A program made the translations under genes and the position numbers. A stretch of 35,309 bases of DNA, from assembly GCA_012523055.1 (NCBI GenBank), contig JAAYJG010000330.1, positions 1 through 35,309 on the forward strand, given 5' to 3'. This DNA comes from Ruminiclostridium sp. GTDB taxonomy: Bacteria > Bacillota > Clostridia > DSM-8532. Shown here piece by piece: positions 22,166-31,064 of this stretch; positions within the stretch are counted from its first letter, which is position 1; each line of letters starts with the position of its first letter. The notes under the pieces were generated by a model. It had not been told where the DNA came from, searched no databases, and was given only the letters and a program-made list of their open reading frames with translations.

Positions 22166-24883
22166 ATGAAACGTAAAGTATTCGGAGCAGTTTTAAGCAT
22201 AATTTTGGCATCGCTTGTTTTTCTAAATGGTATAAACCTGCCGGTTTATGCACAGGAACCACCTGATATGGTTCACAGTATCAGTAATGGGTTTGTCAGG
22301 TTTTCGGTTCTTGCACAAAACGGCCGATTCAGCATTAAAACCTCTGCGGGGGCCGCGAATCGTGATGATAGTAACCAGAAGCTTTTGTATGAAGACAAAA
22401 AACCGGAAACCTCCTTTACCTCGTTTTGGATCGATGGAAAAGAGTACATCTATGGAAATTCATACGGTTTTATGGGGCTGGACGGAACCTTTACCGCACC
22501 GGCGACCGTTGGGAAAACAAACACCTCCGTGTGGAAAATTGGTGCTGTTGAGGTTACGCAAAGCTTGGTACTGCTGGAGGATAAAGATAATCCCAATGTG
22601 GGGAACGTCAGGATTACATACCAGGTTAAAAACTTAAGTGAAAAAGGTGATGTCAAGGTTGGAACAAGAATCCTTCTGGATACCATGCTTGGCTCCAATG
22701 ACGGCGCCCCCATATTTATCCCTGGTACTCAACAGCCTGTTGAGACGGAGATCGAGCTGAAAGATGATAATATACCCCAATACTGGCGAGGAGCAGATAA
22801 TTCTTTCGCACCGAAGGTAGTGTCCTATGGCTTTACCGAAGGATGGGGGAACCTTAGCCCGGACAAAATGGTCATTGGCCACTGGAGTGGCTTGTCCCAA
22901 AGTAAGTGGCAGTATACTCCCGACGACAGTCTGGCATTTTCGGGGACGGACAACCCCTATGGTACTGCAGACAGTGCCGTTGCGCTGTATTGGAACCCTG
23001 TTTCCATCGGCGCAGGGCAAACCCAGGTTTTTGAAACCTACTACGGCATCGGGAATTTCAGTAACATCAACGACAGAGCAAAATACGGCCTGACAGTGAA
23101 TGCGCCTGAAAAACTGGTCATCAACGATAACAAGACAGGCTATTTGGAAGATACCTTTACGATTACGGCTGAGTTGGACAACAGCCTGGCCGGCGCAAGC
23201 AACCTGACCAATGTGACGGCTTCACTGATTTTAGGCGACGGGCTGGTTCTAGTTCCCGACGAGGCTCAGGTTCCGTATGCCACACAGCAGGTTATTTATA
23301 AAAACACGGTACAGACCTTTACCTGGAAGGTGAAGGCCGAAAAGAGCGAGGCTTACACCACACGCCGGTACCGTGTAGACATCAACTGTGATAACCACAC
23401 CGATCCCTTTTCCAAAGACGGTTACATCCTGCTGCCGGGCATTCTGGGGGAACCTCCGCAAACACAATTCCTGGGTGTTAGCCCATCCAAGCTCTATATG
23501 GATGGTGCAAAAAGCTTTACCATCAAAGGCAAGGGTTTTGATATCTATATGAACAAAGCTCTTTGGAGAATGGAACTTGTGGACAGCAAAGGGAATATCG
23601 CGCTGCAAATCCCCAGAGCTGCCATTAATGTCGGACTCGAAGCCATCACCGTTAATTTTGATGCGAACCTGCCTCGTGGCTCTTATTCCATCAGGCTGAA
23701 GCACGATGAACCAAGCGTGGCGGATGAAACCCTGAAGACCAAACTGGAGATGACAGCGGATAAGAAATTCATGTCCAAGACCTATGGCGTCCTGTTTGTT
23801 CGCAAGACCGAAACCGATGGGGACTACACGTATACCCTTGAGATTGCGCAGGACGAAAAAGAGCTGACCCAAATCGAAGAAAGTCTTTTTTCCAATGAAG
23901 AAATCATCCTGGACATAAAGGGTGTCATTCGAGAAACCGAAGAGCAGGGCAGCAAGGTATACCGGGTGTTTGAAAAAGCCCTGCTTAATTCGGTACTGCA
24001 GTATGAAGGAGAGCCGCTGGTTATCCAGAAGGTTGACGATAACCAGGATGTGGATGGAGAGGATACGATACAGATCTCCGGGGACGGAACGCTTACGATG
24101 GAAAATGGATTTTCATTCTGGTTCTGTGAGTTTGAAAGCTCCATCGCGGATGGTGAGAATTACATGACGGAGCTGGCGGACGAGGATGATGGTGAATGCA
24201 ATATCGAGCTTGAGTTTACCGGAATTGGCAAGGTCGCCAAATGGATCGCCGGGTTTGCTATACAAATTGAGAACGCAGTTCTTTTGAAGAGGGGCATTTC
24301 CCTTGGGGGAGGCATCAATATCACTCTGCCCAATATGAATAAGGAACACGAAGTGGATGACGACGAAGATGAATTTCCGGGCATCAGCGCAGAGATATCC
24401 AATGTATTGTATGGTATGAAGGGTGAAAGCAACGATTTCGGGTTTATAGGCATCGATTTTACAACGTCGCTGAAAGCACCGGAGGACATGATCCCCATTA
24501 CCTGGATTCAAAAAGGGTTTGAAATGACGCTTACCATCAATACCATAGACGATCTGTTCTCCTTTGAAGGGGAGGCGGATATTAAGATCTGCGAAGCCAA
24601 TGTGAACCTGACCTTCATCAAGAACCAGGCTTCAGGATGGTGGCTGCCCGATGATTTCGTTATTGCGGCCGGCTTTGACCCCGGTTTTCCTCTGGGCCCC
24701 ACCGGAATTTTTCTGAACAAGGTTGGAGGCGGTGTTGAGGATTTGTTTGGCACCATTACCGGAGACGGAAGCCTGCCGCCGCTTCAGGTGATTCTAATCG
24801 CCGGTCTCAACTTCGCTGAGGTTATAGAAGTGGAAGCTAAGCTGAGCATCAGTAAAAATGGGTTTGTTTTTGAAGGTGAATGA
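22166..24883 (+). CDS. Secreted surface protein, N-terminal half, ends at in-frame TGA
   Basis: A 905-residue frame with a signal peptide (MKRKVFGAVLSIILASLVFL to PVYAQ). The first ~300 residues form a beta-rich domain (NGFVRFSVLAQNGRFSIKTS, then GNVRITYQVKN and GTRILLDTMLGSNDGAP). A second beta module and an IPT/TIG-like module (GVSPSKLYMDGAKSFTIKGK) follow, then a long beta-rich region. The frame stops at TGA 24881-24883, but the same reading frame is open again for another 1320 codons (to 28843) and completes a normal SLH surface protein. The stop is therefore best seen as a nonsense mutation, or a recoded codon, in one ~2225-codon gene. A strong ribosome site (GGAGGTGA, 22149-22156) overlaps the end of the giant gene. 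Confidence 0.82.
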   Translation: MKRKVFGAVLSIILASLVFLNGINLPVYAQEPPDMVHSISNGFVRFSVLAQNGRFSIKTSAGAANRDDSNQKLLYEDKKPETSFTSFWIDGKEYIYGNSYGFMGLDGTFTAPATVGKTNTSVWKIGAVEVTQSLVLLEDKDNPNVGNVRITYQVKNLSEKGDVKVGTRILLDTMLGSNDGAPIFIPGTQQPVETEIELKDDNIPQYWRGADNSFAPKVVSYGFTEGWGNLSPDKMVIGHWSGLSQSKWQYTPDDSLAFSGTDNPYGTADSAVALYWNPVSIGAGQTQVFETYYGIGNFSNINDRAKYGLTVNAPEKLVINDNKTGYLEDTFTITAELDNSLAGASNLTNVTASLILGDGLVLVPDEAQVPYATQQVIYKNTVQTFTWKVKAEKSEAYTTRRYRVDINCDNHTDPFSKDGYILLPGILGEPPQTQFLGVSPSKLYMDGAKSFTIKGKGFDIYMNKALWRMELVDSKGNIALQIPRAAINVGLEAITVNFDANLPRGSYSIRLKHDEPSVADETLKTKLEMTADKKFMSKTYGVLFVRKTETDGDYTYTLEIAQDEKELTQIEESLFSNEEIILDIKGVIRETEEQGSKVYRVFEKALLNSVLQYEGEPLVIQKVDDNQDVDGEDTIQISGDGTLTMENGFSFWFCEFESSIADGENYMTELADEDDGECNIELEFTGIGKVAKWIAGFAIQIENAVLLKRGISLGGGINITLPNMNKEHEVDDDEDEFPGISAEISNVLYGMKGESNDFGFIGIDFTTSLKAPEDMIPITWIQKGFEMTLTINTIDDLFSFEGEADIKICEANVNLTFIKNQASGWWLPDDFVIAAGFDPGFPLGPTGIFLNKVGGGVEDLFGTITGDGSLPPLQVILIAGLNFAEVIEVEAKLSISKNGFVFEGE

Positions 24884-24895
24884 GAAATTGCGAAG

Positions 24896-27800
24896 ATGAA
24901 GGCCCTGAAAGAGGTCAGGGTTGCTTTAACCTGGGCAAAGCCCAGAAGCTTCGAACTGGAAGCCAAGCTGTCGCTGTTGAAAATCATTGAAGGTGGCATC
25001 AGTATTTCCGTCAGTGCTGACAGTTGGGAGGGAGTCGTATTCGCAGATCTGATCATTCCGCACGGGGTGCCTGTTGTTGGCGGCAAGAAGCTTTTCGGCA
25101 CCAGCTTGGGTGCAAGCAATAAGAAAATATGGGGTCCGGTGCCTGTGATGAACATCCCGGTTATGGTGACCTATTACTGGGGCAAGAATTTTGAATTCAA
25201 GGTACCGAGGCCATGGGGATCCGCCGGTGAAGGCTTTGCATTGACAGGTGAACCAGGCCTATACACCACAACTGTCTGTGATGATGAAGGGGATGGTGTG
25301 ACGATGGTGGTGGGAGGAAATATCCGCCTGGTGGGCTCCTCACAAAAATCGGAAACCGTATATGCATCCACAGGGAGTACGCCATTGCCAGCCCTGCCCG
25401 TGAACCGAATCGTCGCTGCACTGGACAAGCAGGAACACATCATGGATATTATGGATCAACAGATGGCGCTGATGGCCTTCAAGTTTTCCGGTGATACTCC
25501 GTCCCTTCAGGTTTTCCGTCCCGACGGAAGCCAGTACCCTCTGATTGATGCGGATCAGTATCCGGAGGATCCAAACGCAAATATGCTGGTACAGGTGATC
25601 GAGCCCGAATACAGCAATACCGGAGAAAGAGAACAATATATCTACATTACGATTGTGAACCCGGAAAACGGGCAATGGAAGGTTGTATCCGACCAGCCTG
25701 TACAGTCGGCCTTGATGGATGTGGATCCGGTTCCGGTTTTCAACAGTGTCACAGCTGAAGAAACAGCTGATAACCAGTTCCTCGTGAAATGGGATGCAGA
25801 CCATGCAGATGGCACTGTGGTAAACCTTTATCTGGCGAAGGATAAAACCTCCTCAGGGGTTGTATTGGCAAATGGGCTCAACAGTTCGTTGGGCGAATAT
25901 ACCGTATCGGTTCCAAAAGGAACAGAAGAGGGTGATTATTACATCCGAGCCGTCCTTGACAAGGGAGATGCGGGTTATGACACCCGATATACTGAATCAG
26001 CTGTTTCGGTAACCGATCCATACAAGCCTGCGGCAGTAACCGGCGTTACGCTGCAGCCATGCGGTGACGGCTTGCTAAAGGCCAGGTGGGAAAAGGTTGC
26101 AGAAGACAATATCAGCAGCTATATCGTAACTGTTCTGGACGGGAACGGTGAAGTTGTTCAAAGCGTCGGTCATGTTATCGCAGATGCAGAGGATGACAGC
26201 CTGATTCTCGGGGGACAGTACACCATGCAGGGAACAGAGCAGATTGGTGGGCTGGTTCCCGGAACTGAATACCGCGTGGGGATTGTCGCAAGCAGGGAAA
26301 TTGGTGATGATGAAAGCTTTACCACACACTACAGTGACATGGTCTATTCCAACACGGTACTGCTTCCGGAACCTAAACCGGCTTCCATCAATATTCAATA
26401 TGATTCAAGCTTCATCGACGGGTTTAACGATGAAGGCGAGAAAACGAAAATATCCAACCGTGGTGCTGTTACCTTGTCCTTCGGTGCGGATCAAAGTGAC
26501 ATTTCAACGGATGTGTTCGTCAACGGCTCATTCTGTCAGAGGGTGGAAGGCAAGGAATTTGATGTTGTCCTTGAAACTGAAGACGGGAACTATAATGTGC
26601 GGTTTATTACGATAAACGGAAATAAAGATACCACATCCCAAACCGTGCTGTTTACCGTTGATAAGACAGCACCCATGCTAATGATAGATAGTCCGGTTCA
26701 AGGACAGATGAGTGAAAACGGCAGTATCCTGGTAAGGGGAATAACAGAAAAGGGTACTGTCATATCGATAAACGGAGCCGGTCTGGTACCGGATCAAAAC
26801 GGTGTTTTTGAACAAACCATTTCCATCGGAGATGCATTGAAAGCGGAAATAGAGGTTGAGGTCAGCGACAGGGCAGGTAATGTAACGCAATACAACACCG
26901 AAGTTTTGAACGATACCATTAAAAACATTGACAGGATATCCATCCGCCCAGTAGAAAGGGAATTGATTCTGGGAAGTTTACAGGCAGATATGGTAATCCC
27001 TATGATGTATGGTTCAGATGTTGAAAAGGAAATGGTTGTGGGAGATTCACAAGCCTTTAGTGCAGTGATGATCGATGACGAAGGCCGTGAAATCGTTCTG
27101 GATACCGATGTCAGATGGTCGCTTCTGATGGGTGCATCGCTGGCAGAAGTGTCGGAGGACGGCATACTGCGTACCTTCAGCCACGGTGATATTGTTTTGA
27201 AGGCAGCATACTTTATTTCTGAGGATTATGCTTTTGAGGACGCTATTGCGATAACGGTTCTGCCGGATCCGAGCTTGTTGCCCGTAGATGAAGAGGATCC
27301 TTATGCGGGTGGAGAGGACCCTGGCACGGGAGAAGAAGAGCCCGGCACGGGAGTGGAAGAGCCTGACATAGGAGAAGAAGAGCCTGGCACAGGCGGTGAA
27401 GAGCCTGGAACGGGTGAAGAAGATCCTGGAACGGGTGAAGAAGATCCTGGAACGGGTGAAGAAGAGCCCGGCACGGGTGGAGAAGATCCTGGCACAGGTG
27501 GTGAAGAGCCTGGAACGAGTGAAGAAGATCCCGGCACGGGCGGAGAAGATCCTGGCACGGGTGGAGAAGATCCTGGCACAGGTGGAGAAGCCCCCGGCAC
27601 GGGTGGACAAGATCCCGGAACGGAAGAAGAAGAGCCTGGCACAGGTGGAGAAGCCCCCGGCACGGGTGGACAAGATCCCGGAACGGAAGAAGAAGAGCCT
27701 GGCACGAGTGGAGAAGCCCCAGGCACGGGAGATGAAGATTCTGATGACAGCAGCAAGAGTGGGAGCAACGGTGGAAGCAACAGCGGCGACAGTAGTGAAA

Positions 27801-28843
27801 TCGACAGGCAGTTGGAAGAGATCCTGAACAACATTATCCAAAACGAACAGAATGTCACACCAATGCAAATCGTTACTCTTTATCCGAATCAAAGCCAGAC
27901 GATAACGCTGCAAAACAGCGGACGGCTGGATATTCCATCCGGAATCATCGGTCAGCAGGACAAGCTGTTTATTGGCATTGTAAAAGATACCTCTGTGTAT
28001 CTGGGTGACAGTGATCTGAATACAAGGCTTTTAAGCCCTATTTATGAAATCCGGCTGGCAATGTCAGAACACACCTTAGGCGAGCCTGTTCAGTTGACAT
28101 TCTCCCTACGCGGAGTGGATATACAAGGTGCTGCAAGCCTGGGAGTGTATTACTACAACGAAGCTTTTGGAAAATGGCAATACATCGGAGGCGTGCTGAA
28201 TCCGGAAACGGAAGAATTCACAGTTTCTCTGAACCACTTCAGCAAATACGCCCTTCTGGCAAACCACGAAATGCAACGGTTCGATGATGTTGACGGAAGG
28301 TGGTCGGAGAACTATATCAAAGCTTTGCATTCTTTGGGAATTGTTAACGGCATACCGTACGGAGCAGGGTACAGGTTCGATCCTGAACGGGAAATTTCCC
28401 GAATTGAATTTACAAAAATGGTAGTTGAAGCCCTACTGCAAACGAACCAAATTGAAGACATCCAGCAAGATATGCCGCTGCCTTTCACCGACAGCAGTCA
28501 AATTCCTGAGTGGGGAAGAAAATATGCTTCGCTGGCCTGTTCAAACAATATCATTTCCGGCAGGGGAACAAAAGGCGGGCCTGCATTTGATGCATATGCC
28601 CCAATTACCAAAGCGGAAGCGGCCGTCATATTGGGCAGAACCCTAGACGATCCGGAAAAAACAGCAGAATCGAATTTCATTGATAAGAATCGCTTCCCGT
28701 CCTGGGCGAGAGATTCTATCGAACTGCTATGGCGCAAAGGGATAGTTCAGGGAGATTCAAATCATTTATTTGTACCTGATAAAAACCTGACCAGAGAAGA
28801 AGCTGCTTCAATGATTATGAAATGGATTAACAGTAGTTATTAA
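24896..28843 (+). CDS. SLH-anchored surface protein, C-terminal half
   Basis: This frame continues the upstream protein in the same phase after TGA 24881. From ATG 24896 it gives 1315 residues with no signal peptide and no clear ribosome site, so it is unlikely to be a separate secreted protein. Content in order: the end of a beta domain; a region ending near the DxxP-rich part at ~220; two Fn3-like modules (FLVKWDADHADGTVVNLYLA; LLKARWEKVAEDNISSY); Ig-like modules (TVDKTAPMLMIDSP, then SDRAGNVTQYN); a GEEDPGT tandem-repeat linker (about 805-945); a pre-SLH beta domain; and three SLH domains (RFDDVDGRWSENYIKALHSL; FTDSSQIPEWGRKYASLAC; FIDKNRFPSWARDSIELLWR). SLH domains bind pyruvylated cell-wall polymers. 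The part is coherent and undamaged apart from the upstream stop. Confidence 0.8.
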   Translation: MKALKEVRVALTWAKPRSFELEAKLSLLKIIEGGISISVSADSWEGVVFADLIIPHGVPVVGGKKLFGTSLGASNKKIWGPVPVMNIPVMVTYYWGKNFEFKVPRPWGSAGEGFALTGEPGLYTTTVCDDEGDGVTMVVGGNIRLVGSSQKSETVYASTGSTPLPALPVNRIVAALDKQEHIMDIMDQQMALMAFKFSGDTPSLQVFRPDGSQYPLIDADQYPEDPNANMLVQVIEPEYSNTGEREQYIYITIVNPENGQWKVVSDQPVQSALMDVDPVPVFNSVTAEETADNQFLVKWDADHADGTVVNLYLAKDKTSSGVVLANGLNSSLGEYTVSVPKGTEEGDYYIRAVLDKGDAGYDTRYTESAVSVTDPYKPAAVTGVTLQPCGDGLLKARWEKVAEDNISSYIVTVLDGNGEVVQSVGHVIADAEDDSLILGGQYTMQGTEQIGGLVPGTEYRVGIVASREIGDDESFTTHYSDMVYSNTVLLPEPKPASINIQYDSSFIDGFNDEGEKTKISNRGAVTLSFGADQSDISTDVFVNGSFCQRVEGKEFDVVLETEDGNYNVRFITINGNKDTTSQTVLFTVDKTAPMLMIDSPVQGQMSENGSILVRGITEKGTVISINGAGLVPDQNGVFEQTISIGDALKAEIEVEVSDRAGNVTQYNTEVLNDTIKNIDRISIRPVERELILGSLQADMVIPMMYGSDVEKEMVVGDSQAFSAVMIDDEGREIVLDTDVRWSLLMGASLAEVSEDGILRTFSHGDIVLKAAYFISEDYAFEDAIAITVLPDPSLLPVDEEDPYAGGEDPGTGEEEPGTGVEEPDIGEEEPGTGGEEPGTGEEDPGTGEEDPGTGEEEPGTGGEDPGTGGEEPGTSEEDPGTGGEDPGTGGEDPGTGGEAPGTGGQDPGTEEEEPGTGGEAPGTGGQDPGTEEEEPGTSGEAPGTGDEDSDDSSKSGSNGGSNSGDSSEIDRQLEEILNNIIQNEQNVTPMQIVTLYPNQSQTITLQNSGRLDIPSGIIGQQDKLFIGIVKDTSVYLGDSDLNTRLLSPIYEIRLAMSEHTLGEPVQLTFSLRGVDIQGAASLGVYYYNEAFGKWQYIGGVLNPETEEFTVSLNHFSKYALLANHEMQRFDDVDGRWSENYIKALHSLGIVNGIPYGAGYRFDPEREISRIEFTKMVVEALLQTNQIEDIQQDMPLPFTDSSQIPEWGRKYASLACSNNIISGRGTKGGPAFDAYAPITKAEAAVILGRTLDDPEKTAESNFIDKNRFPSWARDSIELLWRKGIVQGDSNHLFVPDKNLTREEAASMIMKWINSSY
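27308..27728 (+). repeat. 21-bp coding tandem repeat (GEEDPGT linker)
   Basis: About 20 copies of a 7-residue unit G-[EG]-E-[DEA]-P-G-T. Near the end a 63-bp higher-order unit (three repeats) is duplicated almost perfectly: 27581-27643 and 27644-27706. It forms an extended acidic linker between the Ig-like part and the SLH anchor, and is a likely site of length variation. Confidence 0.9.
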
Positions 28844-28870
28844 CTTTCCCTATAACAGACACTCTCAACT

Positions 28871-28910
28871 GAAAGGCCTCCGTTTATCGTGTAGCGGAGG
28901 TCTTTCAATT
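28871..28910 (+). terminator. Terminator after the SLH gene
   Basis: GAAAG-g-CCTCCG (28871-28882) pairs with CGGAGG-t-CTTTC (28895-28906), followed by AATTATAATAAAA. The T-tract is poor but the stem is strong and the position is right. Confidence 0.65.
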
Positions 28911-28920
28911 ATAATAAAAA

Positions 28921-29084
28921 TGGCATTCACCCCAACACAAGAGTGCAGTATAATGAAAATTAGAACCTGCAGGAAACAAGAAATGAAAGAATGGCTGGAA
29001 ACGGAACGCTTTTTTATCAAAATCGATGGTAAGAAGGCCCGAGCAAAGAATAATATACTAATAGAACTGGTAAGTATTAAATAG
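28921..29084 (+). pseudogene. Degenerate copy of Lys-rich miniprotein plus GNAT start
   Basis: NGIHPNTRVQYNEN-stop (from about 28930) matches SINPRTRVQENELRN of the 11554 miniprotein. About 20 bases later, ATG 28983 begins MKEWLETERFFIKIDGKKA, matching MKELLETERLFVRSFKPED of the GNAT at 12197, and stops after 33 codons. The DNA match is also clear (ACAAGAGTGCAG is shared with 11630-11640). The copy therefore fuses the two neighbours, lacks the intervening ORF and is inactive. It lies directly behind the terminator of the surface-protein operon. Confidence 0.75.
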
Positions 29085-29141
29085 CCAATATGTAAAAACC
29101 GATAGAATTAATTCGAAGAGAACTCTTTTTGGAGGAATGTG

Positions 29142-29588
29142 ATGGAAGTTATGTTTTATCCATTTGGGGAGATAGAGAATGATCTGCTTGATTTCGCAGT
29201 AATATCAAGTTCTTATCAGGGGAAATGGCTTTATGTGAGGAACAGGGAACGTGATACCTGGGAAATCCCCGGAGGACACCGGGAGCCGGGAGAAGAGATC
29301 TCAGTTACCGCTCTGCGGGAATTATATGAAGAAACGGGTGCGGTTTGCGATACCGTTGAACCGGTTTGTCATTACTCGGTAACGATAGGAGACAGCATCA
29401 GATTTGGCGCCTTGTTTCTTGCTGATATAGAGCAATTGGACCCACTGCCTGAAAGTGAAATCGGTGAAGTAATGCTGTCAATGGAATTGCCGGATAAGCT
29501 GACTTATCCTGAAATACAGCCACTTTTACATCAGAAATCTTTGCAGTTCTTATACCAGAAGACTGAGGGGATGCAATGCAAAGAATAA
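29142..29588 (+). CDS. NUDIX hydrolase
   Basis: A 148-residue pyrophosphohydrolase of nucleoside-diphosphate-linked compounds. The NUDIX box is complete: GGHREPGEEISVTALRELYE followed by ETGAV, satisfying G-x5-E-x7-R-E-[hydrophobic]-x-E-E-x-G-[hydrophobic]. ATG 29142 lies 6 bases after GGAGG (29131-29135); the frame also opens at GTG 29139. The substrate cannot be read from sequence; 8-oxo-dGTP-type cleaning or ADP-ribose/dinucleotide cleavage are possible. It stands alone, with a terminator immediately after. Confidence 0.9.
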   Translation: MEVMFYPFGEIENDLLDFAVISSSYQGKWLYVRNRERDTWEIPGGHREPGEEISVTALRELYEETGAVCDTVEPVCHYSVTIGDSIRFGALFLADIEQLDPLPESEIGEVMLSMELPDKLTYPEIQPLLHQKSLQFLYQKTEGMQCKE

Positions 29589-29592
29589 AAAT

Positions 29593-29619
29593 AAGGGTAT
29601 GCAAAACACATACCCTTTC
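29593..29619. terminator. Bidirectional terminator between convergent genes
   Basis: AAGGGTATG (29593-29601) pairs perfectly with CATACCCTT (29609-29617) around a seven-base loop, flanked by A-rich and T-containing sequence. It lies between the NUDIX gene and the end of the floA operon. Confidence 0.7.
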
Positions 29620-29648
29620 ACCAGCTCAACCGAAGAGATAATAAAGGA

Positions 29649-29957
29649 CTACCTGCCCATCCTTCGCGATTTTGGCGGGGCAAGGAGTTCTGAGTAAATC
29701 AAGCCCTTCAGCAAATCCTCTCTGTTCAATTGGATTTGCAGGCTTTCTCTGCCGATTTCAGAGCTTTCAATCGTTGATTCAATTATCGGACTCACAGAGA
29801 GTTCCCCCGTGCCGGGGTCTTCAATGGTTTCTGCAACAGGCTTCTGATTTGCTTTAGGCCTGGCTGCAGGAGGTTTATTTGTTGCCCTGGGCATTGGGGC
29901 AGTGGGGGTTTGTTTTGCTTTCCAGGGCGGGGGCTGATAATATGGGTAACTTGCCAT
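29649..29957 (-). CDS. Hypothetical protein, third gene of the floA operon
   Basis: A 102-residue protein starting MASYPYYQPPPWKAKQTPTA: the first half is Pro/Lys/Ala-rich and probably disordered. The second half is a short Glu/Leu-rich helical segment (NREDLLKGLIYSELLAPPKS). AGGTGG lies 6 bases before ATG 29957; an in-frame GTG at 29966 is less likely. It follows floA by 28 bases on the same strand, so it is cotranscribed. In Bacillus subtilis a small gene (yqfB) also follows yqfA, but the similarity is not evident here. It might bind the cytoplasmic side of FloA assemblies; this is speculation. No family is recognised. Confidence 0.7.
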   Translation of the reverse strand: MASYPYYQPPPWKAKQTPTAPMPRATNKPPAARPKANQKPVAETIEDPGTGELSVSPIIESTIESSEIGRESLQIQLNREDLLKGLIYSELLAPPKSRRMGR

Positions 29958-29985
29958 GATAACCACCTGTCCTTATCTGCCTGAA

Positions 29986-30984
29986 TTATTTCTTGTCACC
30001 GGGGGTTGTCGTATCCGGCTTCCCCATGCCGGAAATGGCATTTCGCATTTGGGTATCGGAAATGACATTTTGCATATTGTAGTAATCCAGAACTCCCAGT
30101 TTACCTTCCCTTAGTGCAGTAGCCATGGCCTTGGGCACTTCCGCCTCGGACTCGACAACCTTTGCCCGCATTTCCTGCACCGACGCCTTCATTTCCTGCT
30201 CGCGGGCAACAGCCATGGCTCTTCTTTCTTCCGCTTTGGCCTGGGCGATCCGCTTGTCGGCTTCGGCCTGGTCGGTCTGAAGCTGAGCGCCGATATTTCT
30301 GCCCACGTCGATGTCGGCAATATCAATGGAGAGAATTTCGAACGCTGTTCCGGCGTCCAGCCCCTTGTCCAGAACTGTTCGGGAGATCTTGTCCGGGTTC
30401 TCAAGAACATCCTTGTGCGATTCGGCAGAGCCAACGGTTGTGACAACACCCTCACCCACGCGAGCGATGATGGTCTGCTCACCGGCGCCACCAACAAGAC
30501 GATCAATATTCGCCCTTACCGTAACCCTGGCTTTAGCCTTCAATTCAATGCCATCCTTGGCTATAGAAGCAATAATCGGTGTTTCAATGACCTTCGGGTT
30601 AACGCTCATCTGAACCGCTTCCAGAACATCACGGCCTGCAAGGTCAATGGCTGCGGCCCGCTCAAATTCCAGCGGGATGTTTGCACGCTGCGCGGCGATC
30701 AATGCGTTTACCACTTTATCCACGTTTCCTCCGGCCAGGTAATGGGCTTCGAGCTTGTTGATGGATACCTCGAGGCCGGCCTTAATGGCCTTGATCATCG
30801 GGTTGACAACCCTTGATGGAACAACTCGGCGCAGTTTCATACCCAGAAGATTAAAAAGGCCTACCTTAACGCCAGCGGCTGCGGCAGATATCCACAAACC
30901 TACTGGAATAAAGCTGAAAAACAGCGAAAGAAAAATAATTATCAGAACAATAACTCCAAAGACTGTAAAAAATCCTCCTGGCAT
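29986..30984 (-). CDS. floA: Flotillin-like protein FloA
   Basis: A 332-residue membrane-associated SPFH-family protein. A hydrophobic N-terminal hairpin ([20 protein letters not shown]) is followed by the very conserved FloA core: [56 protein letters not shown] and [19 protein letters not shown]. It ends in a coiled-coil region rich in Ala/Glu/Lys. FloA organises functional membrane microdomains and interacts with NfeD. The start is set at ATG 30984, which has AAGGGAG just upstream; the earlier ATG at 31002 includes that site in its coding sequence. nfeD lies upstream on the same strand, as in B. subtilis yqeZ-yqfA. Confidence 0.95.
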   Translation of the reverse strand: MPGGFFTVFGVIVLIIIFLSLFFSFIPVGLWISAAAAGVKVGLFNLLGMKLRRVVPSRVVNPMIKAIKAGLEVSINKLEAHYLAGGNVDKVVNALIAAQRANIPLEFERAAAIDLAGRDVLEAVQMSVNPKVIETPIIASIAKDGIELKAKARVTVRANIDRLVGGAGEQTIIARVGEGVVTTVGSAESHKDVLENPDKISRTVLDKGLDAGTAFEILSIDIADIDVGRNIGAQLQTDQAEADKRIAQAKAEERRAMAVAREQEMKASVQEMRAKVVESEAEVPKAMATALREGKLGVLDYYNMQNVISDTQMRNAISGMGKPDTTTPGDKK

Positions 30985-31064
30985 AATCAAAACTCCCTTC
31001 ATGTTTCTACAAACAAAAACACTTCATTTTGCGTTAATACTAACCTTCCAATGCCATACGGCAG

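Noticed and set aside
24860-24910. Selenocysteine at TGA 24881
   Set aside because: The context is an extracellular structural beta domain with no redox motif, and no SECIS-like hairpin is evident right after the codon; nonsense mutation is simpler.
27308-27728. Linker repeat as a CRISPR or minisatellite regulatory element
   Set aside because: It is in frame, codes a regular acidic heptapeptide and sits exactly between the Ig-like part and the SLH anchor.
27047-27913. Long minus-strand open frames opposite the SLH-protein linker
   Set aside because: They are produced by the GC-rich 21-bp tandem repeat, whose complement (Pro/Val/Ser or Arg/Phe repeats) lacks stops; no start signals and no family.
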